This document shows positions 38,938 through 51,762 of a stretch of 64,000 nucleotides of DNA, piece after piece. The position numbers were made by a program, and so were the translations under genes. The stretch's first letter is position 1; each line of letters begins with the position of its first letter. Below the pieces are notes generated by a model. It had not been told where the DNA came from and did no database searches. It saw nothing but the letters and a program-made list of their open reading frames with translations. Source of the DNA: Paramecium sonneborni (taxonomy: Eukaryota; Ciliophora; Oligohymenophorea; Peniculida; Parameciidae); assembly GCA_905182985.1 (NCBI GenBank), contig CAJJDN010000107.1:14578-78577 (forward strand). Direction: 5' to 3'.

Positions 38938-39843
38938 ATGAAAATAGTTGTTAAATATTTCTATACAATTTGCTAATAGGAATAAAGAAAGGAAACCATT
39001 CGATAAATGATAGCCGAATATTTTGATGAGAATATAGAATTTGATAAAGAAATTTTCAAAGATTACTAGGAGTTTTTGTAATTCATATTTCCATTCAGAC
39101 TAAAAAGTCTCAATAAATTGGGAGAAACAAAGAATCATCATTTTTGTAAGATTCTAATATCAGAATTGATCTAGACCTAATAAATTATGGATACTATGTT
39201 AATTGAATTAAGAAAAGAGTTAAGCCAATCAGATATTTTAAATATATATAAGTAAATTGACTCAAGTTCTGATGGTTTTATAGATGTCATAAAATTAAAA
39301 AAATATCTATCATAACAGTTTAATTTTTAAACTTCTAATGATGATTTGATTTATATTTTTAGAAGAATGGACAAAGATGGAGATGGATTTATAAGCATGG
39401 TAGAATTTATAGATGAATTTACTTTTGAAATGCAATAGATTTCTTAAATGTCAACTATGGCTTAAACTAGATAGCAATCATAAACATCATCATAAACATA
39501 ATTTGTGCCTCCATACTCTGAAGACTGTCGAGAATTTGCCTTATTCATTTCAAAATTATTAACAATTACTGTTTTAGATGAAGAAGAATTACTTAAATTG
39601 AAAAGACATTTTATTAAATAGAAAAAACAATCATTTTTAAATTTATTTGAAGATATCGCACATTCTATTTATTTAGATTAAAGAGATCTTCTTAATTTAT
39701 TATAATAGTAATTAGTTTCTTATCATATTGTTAGTTTTAAAATAAGTGTGACTACTGATTTGGACAAGATATGTAAATTATTCAATGAAAATAATCCAGA
39801 TTAAATTGATTTTCAGGATTTTCTAAAATTTTTTACTTTTTGA
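38938..39843 (+). CDS. EF-hand calcium-binding protein, 301 aa
   Basis: Single exon, 302 codons. Two EF-hand loops lie near the middle: DSSSDGFIDVIKL and DKDGDGFISMVEF, the second with all canonical ligands (D-x-D-x-D-G-x-I-x4-E). The first has Asp at 1, Ser at 3, Ser/Asp at 5 and lacks the final Glu, so it may bind weakly. A third loop-like segment (NENNPDQIDFQDFLKF) close to the C-terminus suggests a degenerate third hand. Between them lies a Gln/Ser/Thr-rich linker (MAQTRQQSQTSSQTQF). Acts as a calcium sensor of unknown target. It starts 41 bases after the preceding gene. Confidence 0.85.
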
Positions 39844-39898
39844 TTATAAATAAAAATTTTTCATTTGAGATTAGTATTAATTAGATTTATTAATATAA

Positions 39899-40381
39899 AT
39901 GTAAAATAATCAAGGTGCAGCAACTCAAGAATAATCAATTAATTAAGAGAATAAGCCAGAATCAAGACCATGTACTTTATGTTAAACTTTCTATGGAACA
40001 GCTGCAACATAATTTTATTGTTCAAAATGCTACTAGTAATCATTTGAATTAATTATTATTAAGATCAATAAAAAAAGAAAGTCCTATAAAAAACTAATTA
40101 TAATAATAGGTAGTTTAAGAAATATAATAACAAAATGAAATAGTAAAGTTGAAAGTAAAATTTTTGTATTTAAACTTTTTCAGGAAGACCCATCCAAATG
40201 TAAAATTTGTAAAAAAAAATTGGGAATATCAGGTATACAATGCAAATGTGAGGCATATTTTTGCAATAAACATCGTTTGCCAGAGGAACATTAATGTACT
40301 TTCGATCATGCAGAAAAGGCTAAATAATAACTTATAAAAAATAATCCCCTTGTTGATCATAAAAAATTGGAATAATTGTGA
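39899..40381 (+). CDS. A20/AN1 zinc-finger protein (ZFAND-like), 141 aa
   Basis: Small stress-associated protein type with two zinc fingers. The A20 finger is near residues 26-46 (PCTLCQTFYGTAATQFYCSK-CY). The AN1 finger is near the C-terminus (CKICKKKLGISGIQCKCEAY, then FCNKHRLPEEHQCTFDHAEK) with the full set of Cys/His ligands. A Gln-rich linker joins them. Two introns, 40036-40063 (28, ending AAG) and a 29-base one ending in CAG before the AN1 finger, leave exactly 142 codons. Family members bind ubiquitin and affect proteasome or stress responses. Confidence 0.9.
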
Positions 40382-40951
40382 TGTTTTACCTTATAAAATA
40401 AGTTCGAATTATATTTTTTCATTGATTGCATTTTAGTAATTTATATTTTTTTATTCTTAAAAATTATTAAGGTAAAAAATTGAAAATTAATTATAATTTT
40501 TTCATTTTTAATTTGTTTCTAAAAACAAATAACTTTCTTTTCTTTTAATTTATTCATAATTTTTTAAAGTTGTTTCAGCTATCTAACTAACTAATTTTAA
40601 ATTATTTTTTATTTAACAACCTTATTCTAATATGTTTTGAAATATTATGTTTAAATAGTAAAATTTGGAAATTGGATTTTTAAGTAAAAAATTATTGTTA
40701 TTGAGAATAATAACATTTTGATGTAGTATAAATGAATATAGAGAATGAATTATTTTGATAGAATAAAAGTTTTCTTGATTTTGCAGAATAAAATTATGAG
40801 GTAAAGTTAATAAAATTTAATAATAGAAAAAGAGTTGTGTAAAGAGTTTAAAAAATGAATGTATTTGTATAAAAATGAAAGAAAAGGTGTTTATTACACT
40901 TTGAGATAAAAGAGCATATATTTACATATATATATTTATTTTGGAACTTAA
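40382..40951. other. intergenic, nothing recognised
   Basis: 570 AT-rich bases between convergent genes, with long T and A runs. It probably contains both 3' UTRs. No gene or RNA seen. Confidence 0.45.
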
Positions 40952-42078
40952 TCAGGTATTTAGCTTTGAATACCATTATGGGATTAGTTTAGAATTGAAT
41001 TCTGGTCTAATACTTAATTCCTGTTTATTAAAGTCAAATAAATTCGGTGACTTGATATTTGATTTGGCAAATTCTTCTTTTCTTAAGTCATCAAAGTATG
41101 GATGCAAGAGAGCATCAATAGGTTGAATTCTAGCTTTTGGAGAATAACTAAGATAAAGAAGGATAAAATTTACGTAAGCATTTATGAAATAAGATCTAAA
41201 AATAATAGATCTGGTTTATGTTTAGCTAAAACTTTAGACCATGGATTTCCTTTAATCATAGGTAATTTGACTTCTGCTTTGGCTGGATTCATTTATTTGA
41301 TGACTTCAGGAGTAGGTGTTCCAAGAATTTTGATAATTTATAATAACTGGTCTTGGGCACTTTCTCCTGGAAAGATAGGTTCTAAAATGATCATTTCTAC
41401 GATGACACAACCAATAGACCACATGTCTATTTGAGTAGTATAATCTGTAGCTCCAAAAATTAATTCTGGCGCTCTGTAGTAGCGAGAACAAATGTACGCA
41501 ATGTTAGGTTCTCCAACTACAAGTCTTTTAGCAGAGCCAAAATCACAAATTTTGAGGACATTGGTTTCAAGGTTGATCAGGATATTCTGGGGTTTAATGT
41601 CTCTATGGCATATTCCGATGGCTAGTTGGGATAAGTCTCAGTACCCTGCAGGTAGAGCAGCGCACGAAGCATTTAATAACTGTAAAGCTTAAGTTATATA
41701 GATGGGATGGTTTGCTTCTGCTTGCGTATCTAACGTATCAACTTTGAAAGTGTCTCAGGTACATATTCCATTACAAGATTAAGGTACACATCTTATGGCT
41801 ACATTAGCAATATTAAAATCAATATACATTCTCTCCAGGAGTAAAGAATGAATGACGTAACATAACTACACAGGGATGATTTAATTCTTATATGATAAGA
41901 TGCTCTCTATTTTTGTATCTACGATCTTAGTACACCTTCTTAATTGCTACCTTCTCCTTTGTTCTATTATCAGTAGCCTAACTATTATTCTATTCACACA
42001 TACCAAGTGTACCATACCAAAAGTCCCTGTTCCAACCACTTACTCAAGTGTGAAGTCTTTGTCTGATTATTATAACAT
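40952..42078 (-). CDS. glycogen synthase kinase 3 homologue, 340 aa
   Basis: CMGC Ser/Thr kinase. Gly-rich loop [12 protein letters not shown], catalytic Lys in VAIKKVY, HRD motif [17 protein letters not shown] motif [10 protein letters not shown]. The activation loop [20 protein letters not shown] contains the GSK3 regulatory Tyr and the Arg that reads primed substrates. Then [20 protein letters not shown], and the GSK3-specific [20 protein letters not shown] and [20 protein letters not shown]. Introns of 26, 29, 23 and 26 bases leave exactly 341 codons. The N-terminus is short, so the Ser-phosphorylation switch of animal GSK3 is absent. Codon choice is noticeably richer in C and G, and uses CAA/CAG for Gln more than the neighbours do. 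Confidence 0.95.
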
Positions 42079-42157
42079 TTAATAATTTCATTTTAAAATA
42101 GTTCATTAAGTGATATAAAAATTATTTTTTAACTTTTTCTACATCTTTTTCAAACAA

Positions 42158-42424
42158 TCATTACAATATTCTATTTATTACTATAAGCCTTTCAATCTCT
42201 CAATCAATCTTACCTTAAGTTATCACTTTTATTATTTATTTAAACTAATTATTACTCTATTTATTCATTCTTATTCTCTATATTATTCTACAACAATTAA
42301 TTAATCCTATGTAATTGACTAATCTATCATATTTATATTCAAATTATCTATTCTTAATTATATTTTCTTCTTCCTTTAATATTTTTATTATTCTACCATG
42401 TTTCTCTATTAATTTTCTTTTCAT
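42158..42424 (-). CDS. possible small basic protein
   Basis: Minus-strand frame starting MKRKLIEKHGRIIKILKEEE with a helical, basic composition; a 33-base GTA...TAG segment near the end could be an intron, after which TGA follows soon. It lies only 80 bases downstream of the ATG side of the GSK3 gene (same strand, upstream). No family recognised and the region is low in complexity. Confidence 0.3.
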
Positions 42425-42534
42425 ATTCTTAAGATTTTTATTATGTAAAATTTATCAATTTTCTTAAAATCAAAATATACATTATAAAAATTAAAAATGA
42501 TGACACTTATATTAATGAAAATTTTCAATTGAAT

Positions 42535-43275
42535 TCAGGTATGTTTATAATTCATTTCTGTTTGCTTCATTTTTCTTAATTTGAATTGTATAGGGTTTCT
42601 ATGGAATGGTTTTTCCTAATTATATTAAATTCTGTATTCCGTTCTCACTTAATCACCTAAATTAAAAAATAAAATAATAAACCATTCATATTATCATGAG
42701 GAATCCAACCTGATCCATCAAATTACATATGATTCTTTTAAAATCCAGATGTCTTAGTTTAAGCTTATTAAGTCTCTAAATATCTGTCAGTCTTACGAAA
42801 TCTAATTTATTATAATTCTTTTATACGTTGGAGCAACAAGTTCTTATGGCTTTTTAAAACCGTCTTGATAAGAGGTGATCATCTTATTAATATGAGTGCA
42901 AGGATGATTTTTCAATAAGGTTTAACATCCATATTTATGCGAATAAGCTTCCTTATGAATATCAATTAATTCTTTTTGATCAAAATTAAATCCAGTTGAC
43001 GATAATCTATTGAATTTTCCTAATTTCTAGTCTGCATATGATTTTCTAGCGACTTCAGAAAATCTCTCGCCATATAAATTCTCTGATTAAACATATGGCA
43101 CATAACCTGCATATCCAGGTACTGCAGTGTTTTTAGGTTCTTATGGAAGCTTAATAAAATTAATCCATTTGTTTACTTGAGTGTAATGATTGATATAACT
43201 TGTTCTGTAGAAGTTATTTTTGGACCATTCATGAAAAGTTTTTTCTTATATGGGAGGTTGAGATTTGCTAGCCAT
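42535..43275 (-). CDS. probable ciliary microtubule inner protein (CIMIP2/FAM166-like), 229 aa
   Basis: Introns of 25 bases and of 26 bases at 42657-42682 (starting GTT) leave exactly 230 codons. The N-terminal region contains the PGYAGYVP motif followed by a Tyr/Gly/Arg segment (NLYGERFSEVARKSYADQKL), typical of FAM166/UPF0605-type inner-lumen proteins of axonemal microtubules. The C-terminal part reads GSGWIPHDNMNGDQVRTEYR then YNQEKPFHRN, a pattern I associate with other small axonemal proteins. No signal or membrane segment. The family call rests on short motifs only. Confidence 0.55.
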
Positions 43276-43536
43276 TTTTATTTATTAATTAATTTCATTA
43301 TTTTTACATAAAATGCTATTAAATTTCATCAAGTTTATTAATCTATTGTAAATATATTTAAGTATATATAGACTAGTAAATTTAATAAAACAATAAAAAA
43401 TGGATATGCTTCTATATAAATATTCATTATATTAATCTATTTATAATTATGTGTATAAATATGATCTTATCTTATCTTTGAATAAGTTTTATGGTAATGA
43501 TTTTAAAATAATTAAAATCTTTTTACAACAACATAT

Positions 43537-44057
43537 ATGAGTATTGTTTTAGAAAAAGCTGATCAATTTAGACACATTATTCGTATTTTAAATACGAATG
43601 TTGATGGTAAATAACGTCTTGCTTATGGAATAAGAAGCATTAAAGGTATAGGCAGAAGATTTGCGATATAAATTTGCAAAGTATATTTGATTCAATATTA
43701 TTGTTTAGGTTTTAAGACTTGATTTAAGTAAGAGAGCAGGTGAACTTACTGATGAAGAAGCTCACAAGATTACAGAAGTCATAAAAGCTCCAGAAGCATA
43801 TAATATTCCTAAATGGTTCCTTAATAGATAGCGTGATTTTAAGGATGGTAAGAACTATTAAGTAACAACAAATGAACTTGAAACAAAACTTAGAGAAGAC
43901 TTAGAAAGAATGAAAAAAATAAAGTATTTATAATATTTAAGAATTTAGATGTAATCGAGGTTTGAGACATCATTGGGGATTGAGAGTAAGAGGATAACAT
44001 ACAAAAACAACTGGTAGAGGAGGTTAAACTTTGGGTGTTGAAAGAAAGAAGAAATGA
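43537..44057 (+). CDS. RPS18: ribosomal protein uS13 (eukaryotic RPS18), 155 aa
   Basis: Component of the small ribosomal subunit head near the P-site tRNA. Start FRHIIRILNTNVDGKQRLAY and IRSIKGIGRRFA are near-identical to the eukaryotic family. The middle has LTDEEAHKITEVIKAPEAYN and IPKWFLNRQRDFKDGKNYQV. The C-terminal basic tail reads [20 protein letters not shown] then GRGGQTLGVERKKK. Introns at 43681-43708 (28) and 43924-43948 (25) leave 156 codons. Length matches the family (about 152). Confidence 0.98.
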
Positions 44058-44211
44058 CATACATTTTTTATATATTTTTTTAGTGCATTACAATTTAATA
44101 AGGAACTAATTCAACTCTTTCTAATATATAATTATTTTTTCCTATTAATAAATTAATATATTGAATAATTTAAAGAATAAAAATTTGATGTACAAAATTT
44201 TTAATTATTTT

Positions 44212-44651
44212 TCATGATACAAAAATGTATGCAATTATGGAAAGAGTGGAAAGTGATATAAATTGTTCAGTCACTTTTATAAAAAAGTAATTCCAAGTTT
44301 TTTACTCCCAAACAACTTTTGAAGTATAATATTATACTTAAAAACCGACAAAAAAAAACACAGCCAAAGATAGCGCCAAACCAAAATCTCTTTCGTTCTA
44401 TTTTAATTTATTAATATTACATTTCCTTTAAGAAGTTTGTATAAGTAAGTGATTAATGATGCTTATATGAATCTTGCCAATAATTCTAAAATCATAGGTC
44501 CACTATTTTAATCATTTAATTAATGTTCATTATTTTATTTAATGTTTGCTTCTTTTAAGTAACGATCCAGAAATATTATTGAATACCAATAAAATCCAAA
44601 TATCATTGTAGAGATTGTGCCAAAAATCATTGATAATAAACAAGGAATCAT
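44212..44651 (-). CDS. DUF1761-type membrane protein, 138 aa
   Basis: Four hydrophobic helices: MIPCLLSMIFGTISTMIFGF at the start, LELLARFIQASLITYLYKLL, LALSLAVFFFVGFQVQYYTS, and ITEQFISLSTLSIIAYIFVS-like at the end. The WYS after helix 1, the GPMILELLARFI segment and the VVWEQKTWNYFFI segment before the last helix fit DUF1761 proteins, whose function is unknown. A 23-base intron leaves 139 codons. Confidence 0.65.
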
Positions 44652-44770
44652 TTTCTTTTGAGTTTGATTTAAATTTAATATAATTTCTAAATTACAATAC
44701 AATTTTTTTATCTATTTTTTCAAAAAGTAATAATTTATTATTATAGTGAAGAATTATATTATGTATATAA

Positions 44771-47700
44771 TCAAACTGAGCTAACATCATTTGGACAATC
44801 ATAATATGACAATTTTATATCAGAATAAAGTTAAGCACCATCAGGCATATTAGTTTTTATATAAGAATCAAACTCTTAATTGTTCTTCAAGCTTAGTGTT
44901 TAGGATACCATTCCTTCCCTATTTGATATTTTTATAATATAGATACCCATATAATTAAAGACTTATTTTAGATTTATTATTTATAAATACATTTTCGTAG
45001 AATTCTAATACTTATTATTTTGTAATTGATTTTAGTCTTTCAATAGTTATTTGTCTTTCCTCAAAATTATATTCTCCTGTACTAATGTATCCCCATAATC
45101 TATCAGCTTCTTCACTTAAAGTTTATGGTTTTTCTCTTAATTCAACAATTGCACTATGTTTTAAATATTCAAATTATTTTTTATTCAATTTTTTTAGATA
45201 TTCATTAAATTATAATAGAAATTCTTCAATTAATTCATTCACTTTCATTGGTAATTCTTTATTACCTTAAATTAAAAATAATGCCCCATCAATACAACTT
45301 ACTTACTTGAATTTCATTGTAACAACATATCCTAATTATAAATCAGTTCTTAAATTATTATAAGCTTGAGAATTAAGTAAAGGTTAAAGAATTTTCATTA
45401 AGGCATAATTTTCTTAAGTTCTTTAACCTATTTAATAATAATTTAATGTCACTCCATTTAAATCTCCTTTATCTGATTCTACAAATTTAGCATATACCCA
45501 ATTTTTTTAGTTTAAATTCAAAACTGAAATTGGTAATCTATTTGATTTTTAATTTTGTGCTTCTTCTTTTTTATAAATACAAGTTTCAAGTTCAGTTGAA
45601 AGATCTTAAGCATTTTTTTGATCAATGTTTCCAATTAAAAGTGAACCTTAAATAGAATTTTAAAGTATATCTTTAATATCTGAAAACATCTATTCTTCTG
45701 TAATATTTGGAATTTATTATAATACTTATTCAGGATTGAAGAAATCTTTTCTCAAAATGGAAGGAAGATATAATTAATATGACTATTCATATAACTTCAT
45801 TTAAAATATATCTTTTATTGAAGTAATAAGTGATTGTTTAGCTCTGATGAAATTAGAAGATTCTTCTTTTTTATCATCTAACTAAATAAAACTTTTAGAT
45901 TTATCTCTAAATGGATTAATACATCCACAAATCTTTTTAAAAAAGCTTCTAACTTTTTCACTAAATCCATAAACTTTAATTTCAATTTATTTACCCATAT
46001 CCAATTCAATTGAGTATCCAGTTGTTAAGGGTTACCTAAGTTGTTTATTAATTTCTTCATCTGAAATAAAATTGTAAATTCTAATTGATGTAAATTATTT
46101 TATAGTTAATGGCTTAGTATATTATATAAATATAGCACCAGAAACAGTAGGTAATTTAAATTTTGTAGAAATTTTCCACCATTAATTTTTTTCTTTATTC
46201 AAAAGAATTGGATAATGGTTTTTTTTCTAATATTCATTTTCCTCTTTCTTACATTAATGTACTGGAAATTCCTATAAATCTAATCCTGCATGATGTAATA
46301 AATTCATTTTACTTTCCTTATCTTAGTATTTTAATTGATCAGTATGAATCATTTATGGTAATTTAGATTGATTTGAATCACATAACGACACCAATTTTAA
46401 ATTATCTGGAATGAATAAATTTTTTTAAGGTTTAATGAATAATTTTTATAATTTTAAATCTTTTTAAGTAATAATTTTGATAATATCTTTATTCATTTTC
46501 TAAGTTGCATATTCTAAACGATAGATTTCACTCTTCTTATCTAATCTTTTATCTTTTAAGAATTCTTTATTATTTGTTTTTAATGTATTTTCAGTAAACT
46601 AATATTCATCATCTCCAATTAAAATTAATAAATTATCTGTTTTTTTCAATTCTGAAATATATTTTAATATAAGATCTTTATCAAATACATCCATAATAAA
46701 ACTAGATGACAGTACTTCTGCAGGTTAATATTTATTTAAATTATATGCAATATTTGAAATTTCTTAAGTTCCTTCCATATATTCAAAGTTAATTTTAGAT
46801 ATTGAACTTTGTTCTTTAAATATTTCTTCTAAATATTTGTCATCTTTTAACCATACTTCTAATTATTAAATGTAATTATTAATAATCCTTGTAATTTCAA
46901 GTGCAATATTACCGTCTTCAAGAGTTTATTCAGGTAAAGTTAACTCTATAATATAATTAACAAAATGATTTTATTCAATAAATATTGAAGTTTCAAATTC
47001 AATCACTAATTATTTCTCTTTCAAATAATCTTTAAGATTTCCATTACTCAATAAATAATCAATTAATTCTAAAGGTTTCTAATGAACAAATTATTCTCTA
47101 CCACTTAATTACCAATTTAATAAAATTAATTTCTTTTCTGTTTTATATTTACCTAATAATCCAAATTAATAAGGAAATCCTGAAACTGATTATGGTATCA
47201 AATTTTTATTCTCAATTTTAGAGAATACTTTAATCAATTTTTCCATTTCATTTAAAGATAATCTACTTGAAACAGCAAGACTCATAATATTAGATGAATA
47301 ATTATCTTAATAAAACTTTTTAAGTGCTTCAACTACACCTTCTTTAGCCAAAACATCATTATTTCCTATACTAAATCTACTAGCTGGATGTTGAGGATCA
47401 GCCAAAAGTGCAAAAAGATTAACAACCTTCCAATCTTCAGAACTTACATCTATTTCATATTCTGAATTAACTGCATTTCTTTCTTTATTCACAGCATCTT
47501 CATTAAATAATGGATCAATAAAAAAATGTGCAAATGCATCCAATCCTTTTCCTAAATGATTTACAGTAATTTCAAAATAATAATTTGTATTTTATGCTTC
47601 TGTATATGCATTTGATGATCCTCCACCTTTTGCCATTAAATCATCAAAATAACCAGTTTAAGGATATTTTTATGATCCTATAAATAACATATGTTCACAA

Positions 47701-48134
47701 AAATGAGCTAAACCAGGATATTCATATGGTTCGTTCCAAGATCCTGCTTTTACATCCATAGCTGCTGATGCTATTTCAGATTCTGGATCATGTATTAATA
47801 ACACTTTTAAATTATTCTCTAATTCTAAATATCGATAAGCTCTATGATCAATTAATGGTTTTATCACATCAATCTTATCTATATGTTATCCTTATAATGG
47901 TTCAAGTGTGCCTGTCTAAGATGCTGAAATAAAATTTCTTTCAGGTATTTAATCTTTTATTGCATTTGCTGCAGAAATATATTATAATGGTTTATCCAAT
48001 TGTATTATCCCTGAAAGATCACATATAAAAAGCCCAAGAAGAGTGATCAAAACGACCAATAACGTACTAATTATTGTATTACAAGCTGAATTTAGTTTAG
48101 CTCTCTCTATTGCTTCTCGTCTTAATTTTTACAT
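44771..48134 (-). CDS. insulysin-type M16 metallopeptidase, 1111 aa
   Basis: Inverted-zinc peptidase of the insulin-degrading enzyme/nardilysin group. The zinc motif HFCEH sits in EYPGLAHFCEHMLFIGS, with the downstream Glu in NSEYEID. Typical context follows (HFFIDPLFNEDAVNKERNAV, QHPASRFSIGNNDVL). The N-terminus has a short cytosolic part and a membrane anchor (TIISTLLVVLITLLGLFICD), unusual for IDE and implying a membrane-bound form facing the lumen or exterior. The rest shows the expected further M16 domains at full length. A single 28-base intron near the 3' end leaves exactly 1112 codons; without it the protein would end about 55 residues earlier. Confidence 0.92.
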
Positions 48135-48303
48135 AATTATTATTATAAATTAATAATCCTTTTTAATTTACTCTCAATCATTTTCATTAATTTTATTATT
48201 TATTTAACATATTAAGATATAATTTACGTAAATGATGGCATTATTTAAATTAAAATTAGATCATAAAATCATATTATTATTTATTCATCTTTTCCAAACC
48301 TTT

Positions 48304-49047
48304 TCAATTTGCAAAACCATATCTAATATTATCTTAATCATGAAATCGAACCTTCTTTTTCTTTAAAGTGACTGTTTCATTATCAGAAGCTTTTCTATTT
48401 AAAATTGGACTAGGGCTAAATGATTTTACTTTAGATATATTATCCCAACTCACCTAAACATTATGTTCATCATTTGTATTACTAATCTTTCCTTTAGATT
48501 AAGCAACCTCTGATTTTAGAGGCAGATCTGAAAATTTTCTTCTTGAAATAATTACAATTTCATTTGTTTAATTTACATTTTTTTTTTGAAATGAGGAGGA
48601 TTTATTTCTAATTGTATTATTTTGATTTTTTGATGACTAATTAATATTTTTTTGCGGAGATATCTATTATTTCTTTTCTTTTTTAGGACTAAAAGAGCGG
48701 TGTTTGGGTATTATTTCTTGACTTGCCTGTTTGTTTTTTTTCTCTTTTTTCTTTTATTAAATCTATGAATTAATCGGTTTTTTGCTCTTTTATGTTATGA
48801 TTGTGTTATTTTCAATAATTTAAGTGAATTATTGTTAAAACAAACTCTCTTCTGATGGTACTCTTACTTTTGAAGTTATTGTATTCTCAAATGAAATACT
48901 TTATCTTGATGGAGATGGGAGTAAGGCATGAGGTGTTTCTGCTTAGGTTAATTGGCTTGATGGAGCAAAACAGCTTATCTGAACAAAATCACTTTATTTT
49001 GTTTATGGAAATGAGTCTTGTCTAATTGATATAGATTTTTATGTCAT
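48304..49047 (-). CDS. unrecognised Ser/Lys/Gln-rich protein, 247 aa
   Basis: Single exon of 248 codons. The N-terminal 90 residues are Ser/Thr/Pro-rich with likely phosphorylation sites (TPHALLPSPSRQSISFENTI). The middle is a basic, low-complexity stretch (QQKKKEKKNKQASQ) and two SFSPKK/SFSPSP motifs. The C-terminus ends KKKKVRFHDQDNIRYGFAN, which contains a K-V-R-F docking-type motif for protein phosphatase 1. No folded domain recognised. Confidence 0.6.
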
Positions 49048-49269
49048 TTCTCTTTAATCAGAACAACCATTCCCCATTATTATTTACTTTAAAATATTTA
49101 ATTGTTTTCATTAAAGCTTTATCTAATTTATTAGATCATAAAGTACAATGCTTTCTAAAATTATATTTTAAGATAAACTATTTTATCAATATACATTTAA
49201 ATATCAAAATCCGTATATATAGAGTCAGTCCTTCGACCACCTTTCTTAATCTGATAATTTTTGTTTTCT

Positions 49270-49593
49270 TCATTATTTTTTTTATTTTATAATTATCAAC
49301 ACTTAGCTTTTTTGAATCCCTCTTTCAATACACTTTTAATCCCTTTCAAATATTATTAAAAATTATTCTTGTTTAAATGATTTATTATCGAATTGATATT
49401 TCTTTTTATCATCAAGTTATTTTTATATTACATAATAAGGTATATTTGAATTATCTTTCTTCTCATTGTTCTCGAAATGTAATCTTTTATGCTTTTTTTT
49501 ACAAAAATGCAATTTAGAGTAAATAGCTTAAATTTTGAATCTTGTTCTATATTTTTTTGTTTATATTTTAGCTTTTCTGTCATTTGATATCAT
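49270..49593 (-). CDS. possible small basic protein, 107 aa
   Basis: Single exon of 108 codons. Highly basic and Gln-rich (MISNDRKAKIQTKKYRTRFK, later FCKKKHKRLHFENNEKKDNS). No membrane segment or motif recognised. A chance origin cannot be excluded, but a frame of this length without TGA on the strand of the neighbouring genes is suggestive. Confidence 0.4.
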
Positions 49594-50197
49594 CTATTGA
49601 TAAATGAATAATATAAAATTTTGGAAGCATCCTCAAAAATTCAAATTTTATTATACTTTTCACTTTTTTGTCTTCACTGTTTTTTCCATCATTAATTTTA
49701 CAAACTCAAATTTTATTTAAATTTTTTGCTTTTATCATATCCAAAAATTATGTTGTGTTATAACATTAAAAAATCCTCATTTAATTCATTAACCATCAAA
49801 ATTAATAATATAATTTTAAGTATAATTTTTAAATGAATATTTCTATTATAGAAATAGATAATTTATTTTAGAAGACATTTTAATTTCATGTGCTAGGTTA
49901 CTATTAAGTACTATTTAAGAATGTTAACATTTTTATATGGAAATTAAAATTAATTTAAAAGCAAAAGTCTTGATACAGATGCAGACTTAGCATACTCAGA
50001 AATTTTAATTTGGATTAATAATTTAAGAAGACAAACATTTTCATTTTTGTTTATATATTATTGTGAATATGTTAAAAAAATCTTTAATTAAGATAAGCAT
50101 ATCATATTAAATGCTTTGTAAACATAAATTTAATTTATTTTCGAATTATCAAATAAATAAAATTATAATTTTAATGTGATAAGTAAATATTTAATTA
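49594..50197. other. no firm gene; one open plus-strand frame
   Basis: A plus-strand frame from about 49838 reads on through LDTDADLAYSEILIWINNLR and QDKHIILNALQTQIQFIFEL with no TGA, continuing antisense into the gene at 50198. It has no clear start, though an ATG occurs at about 49889. It could be an unannotated gene or chance. Confidence 0.3.
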
Positions 50198-51675
50198 TCA
50201 TTTTTTCTATAGACTTTTTTGTTTCACAAAATCTTGATCTTAATTATCATTATCTGATGTTAATTAATAAGTAGTTTTTCTTTAAAATGCAGGACTATTA
50301 ACTTTAGTAATTTTCACTAATTATTATCAATTAAAGTTATACTATCAGCATGCATATATTTATTTACATTGTCATTTATTGATGTATTCAAATTCGTTTA
50401 CTGTAATTCTTTTTCTGATGTTTGGTTTTGTAATTTTTTGAGTTTTTCATCATTCTTTTTTTATAAATGATCTAGCCACGAGCTTGGTTAAGTTATTGAA
50501 TCTTTTGAATTTTATTTATTATGATTAAGCCCTTTTTTTGATCTTTAAGTAGATTAGGAATCCTGATTAATAATTTATTATTTTTTAGGAGTGGATGTTT
50601 TAGGTTTTTAGGATAAGGAAGACATTCCTTTTTAAAATATTTCATTTTTAATGATAATCTAATTATTATTAGTGTTGTTTATTATATTATTTACAATTTT
50701 ATTATCTTAAGTATTATCATGGCTTTAAGCACTATGATAACTTCCTTAAGATCTATATTAAGTAGCAGCTCTAAGACTACTTAATTAACCTTACAATAAT
50801 TAAATTTATTTTTCTTTTATTTCTAAGGAAATATAGTAAAAAAAACATACAAAGCATTGCATTCATTTATGAAGTGTTATTAGAATCCATAAATCCTTTT
50901 ATTCTTGTTTCTAAATTATATTTTAGGTAAATTTTTTACTTAATTCTTTTTCATGGAATTCTCTTAATTCTTACAATTAAGCTTCTAAATAAATATTCTT
51001 TGCTTATAACTCTGAAATTTCTTTAAGTCTACAATCCATTTATTCATAAGCTGCTTTTTCTATTTCTGTGAGTTCTTCGATTCTTTCATTTTGACTTAGG
51101 ATTATTTCTTAAATATTTCGATAAAATACAATTTAATTCTTAATTTTTTTTTCTCTCAGCTTCCAAACTTAATTCAAGTGATCTACATTTTTAGTTAAGG
51201 TTTTCCGAATTTATTTAATTTGTTTAATTTTTCAATTCTGGAGGTCGAAGAGAATTAATATCATCCATCTCAATCTAATAATTGAATTATTTGCATACTT
51301 TAATCTCTTGTGAGTTATTTTTAATTTCATCTTCATCTGAAACTGTGTAATTGGATATTCCACTTCTAAATAAAGAACCATATTGTTAATTAGAAGTTGG
51401 TTTAACATTTCCAGATGAACTAATCATTTTGCTTGCTATTTATATAGTTATAAACACAATTACCTTTTTAAGACTTTACATTGCAACTTCCAAAAATTGA
51501 ATCCACTAATTAAGATTAAGTTTCTTCTACATTTAATGGATTATGAAATTCATCATTTTCGAACTTATTATCTATTTCTGTTAAATATGTATTTTCTCTA
51601 ATAATTTTTTGTATCACTAAATAGTTTTTATTGAATACAAATTGTCGGATCTACTTTCATAACTTTTTCTGACAT
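50198..51675 (-). CDS. coiled-coil protein, 432 aa, eight exons
   Basis: Seven tiny introns (22, 28, 22, 29, 28, 24 and 26 bases; one of the 22s ends AAG) leave exactly 433 codons. The start MSEKVMKVDPTI then IQKIIRENTYLTEIDNKFEN looks like a small folded N-terminal part. A central coiled coil follows (CRSLELSLEAERKKNQELNQ, ERIEELTEIEKAAYEQMDCR, LQAKNIYLEAQLQELREFHE). The C-terminal third is Asn/Gln/Ser/Lys-rich and likely disordered. No family recognised. Confidence 0.65.
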
Positions 51676-51762
51676 TATTTCACTAAGTTATTGGAATATA
51701 AATAAAATTTAATGTTTTTATTAATATTGTAAAATATAATAGTAATTTTATTCATGAAATCA

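Noticed and set aside
41102..41692. Plus-strand open frames of 60-110 codons
   Set aside because: Shadows of the minus-strand GSK3 gene, whose motifs are unambiguous.
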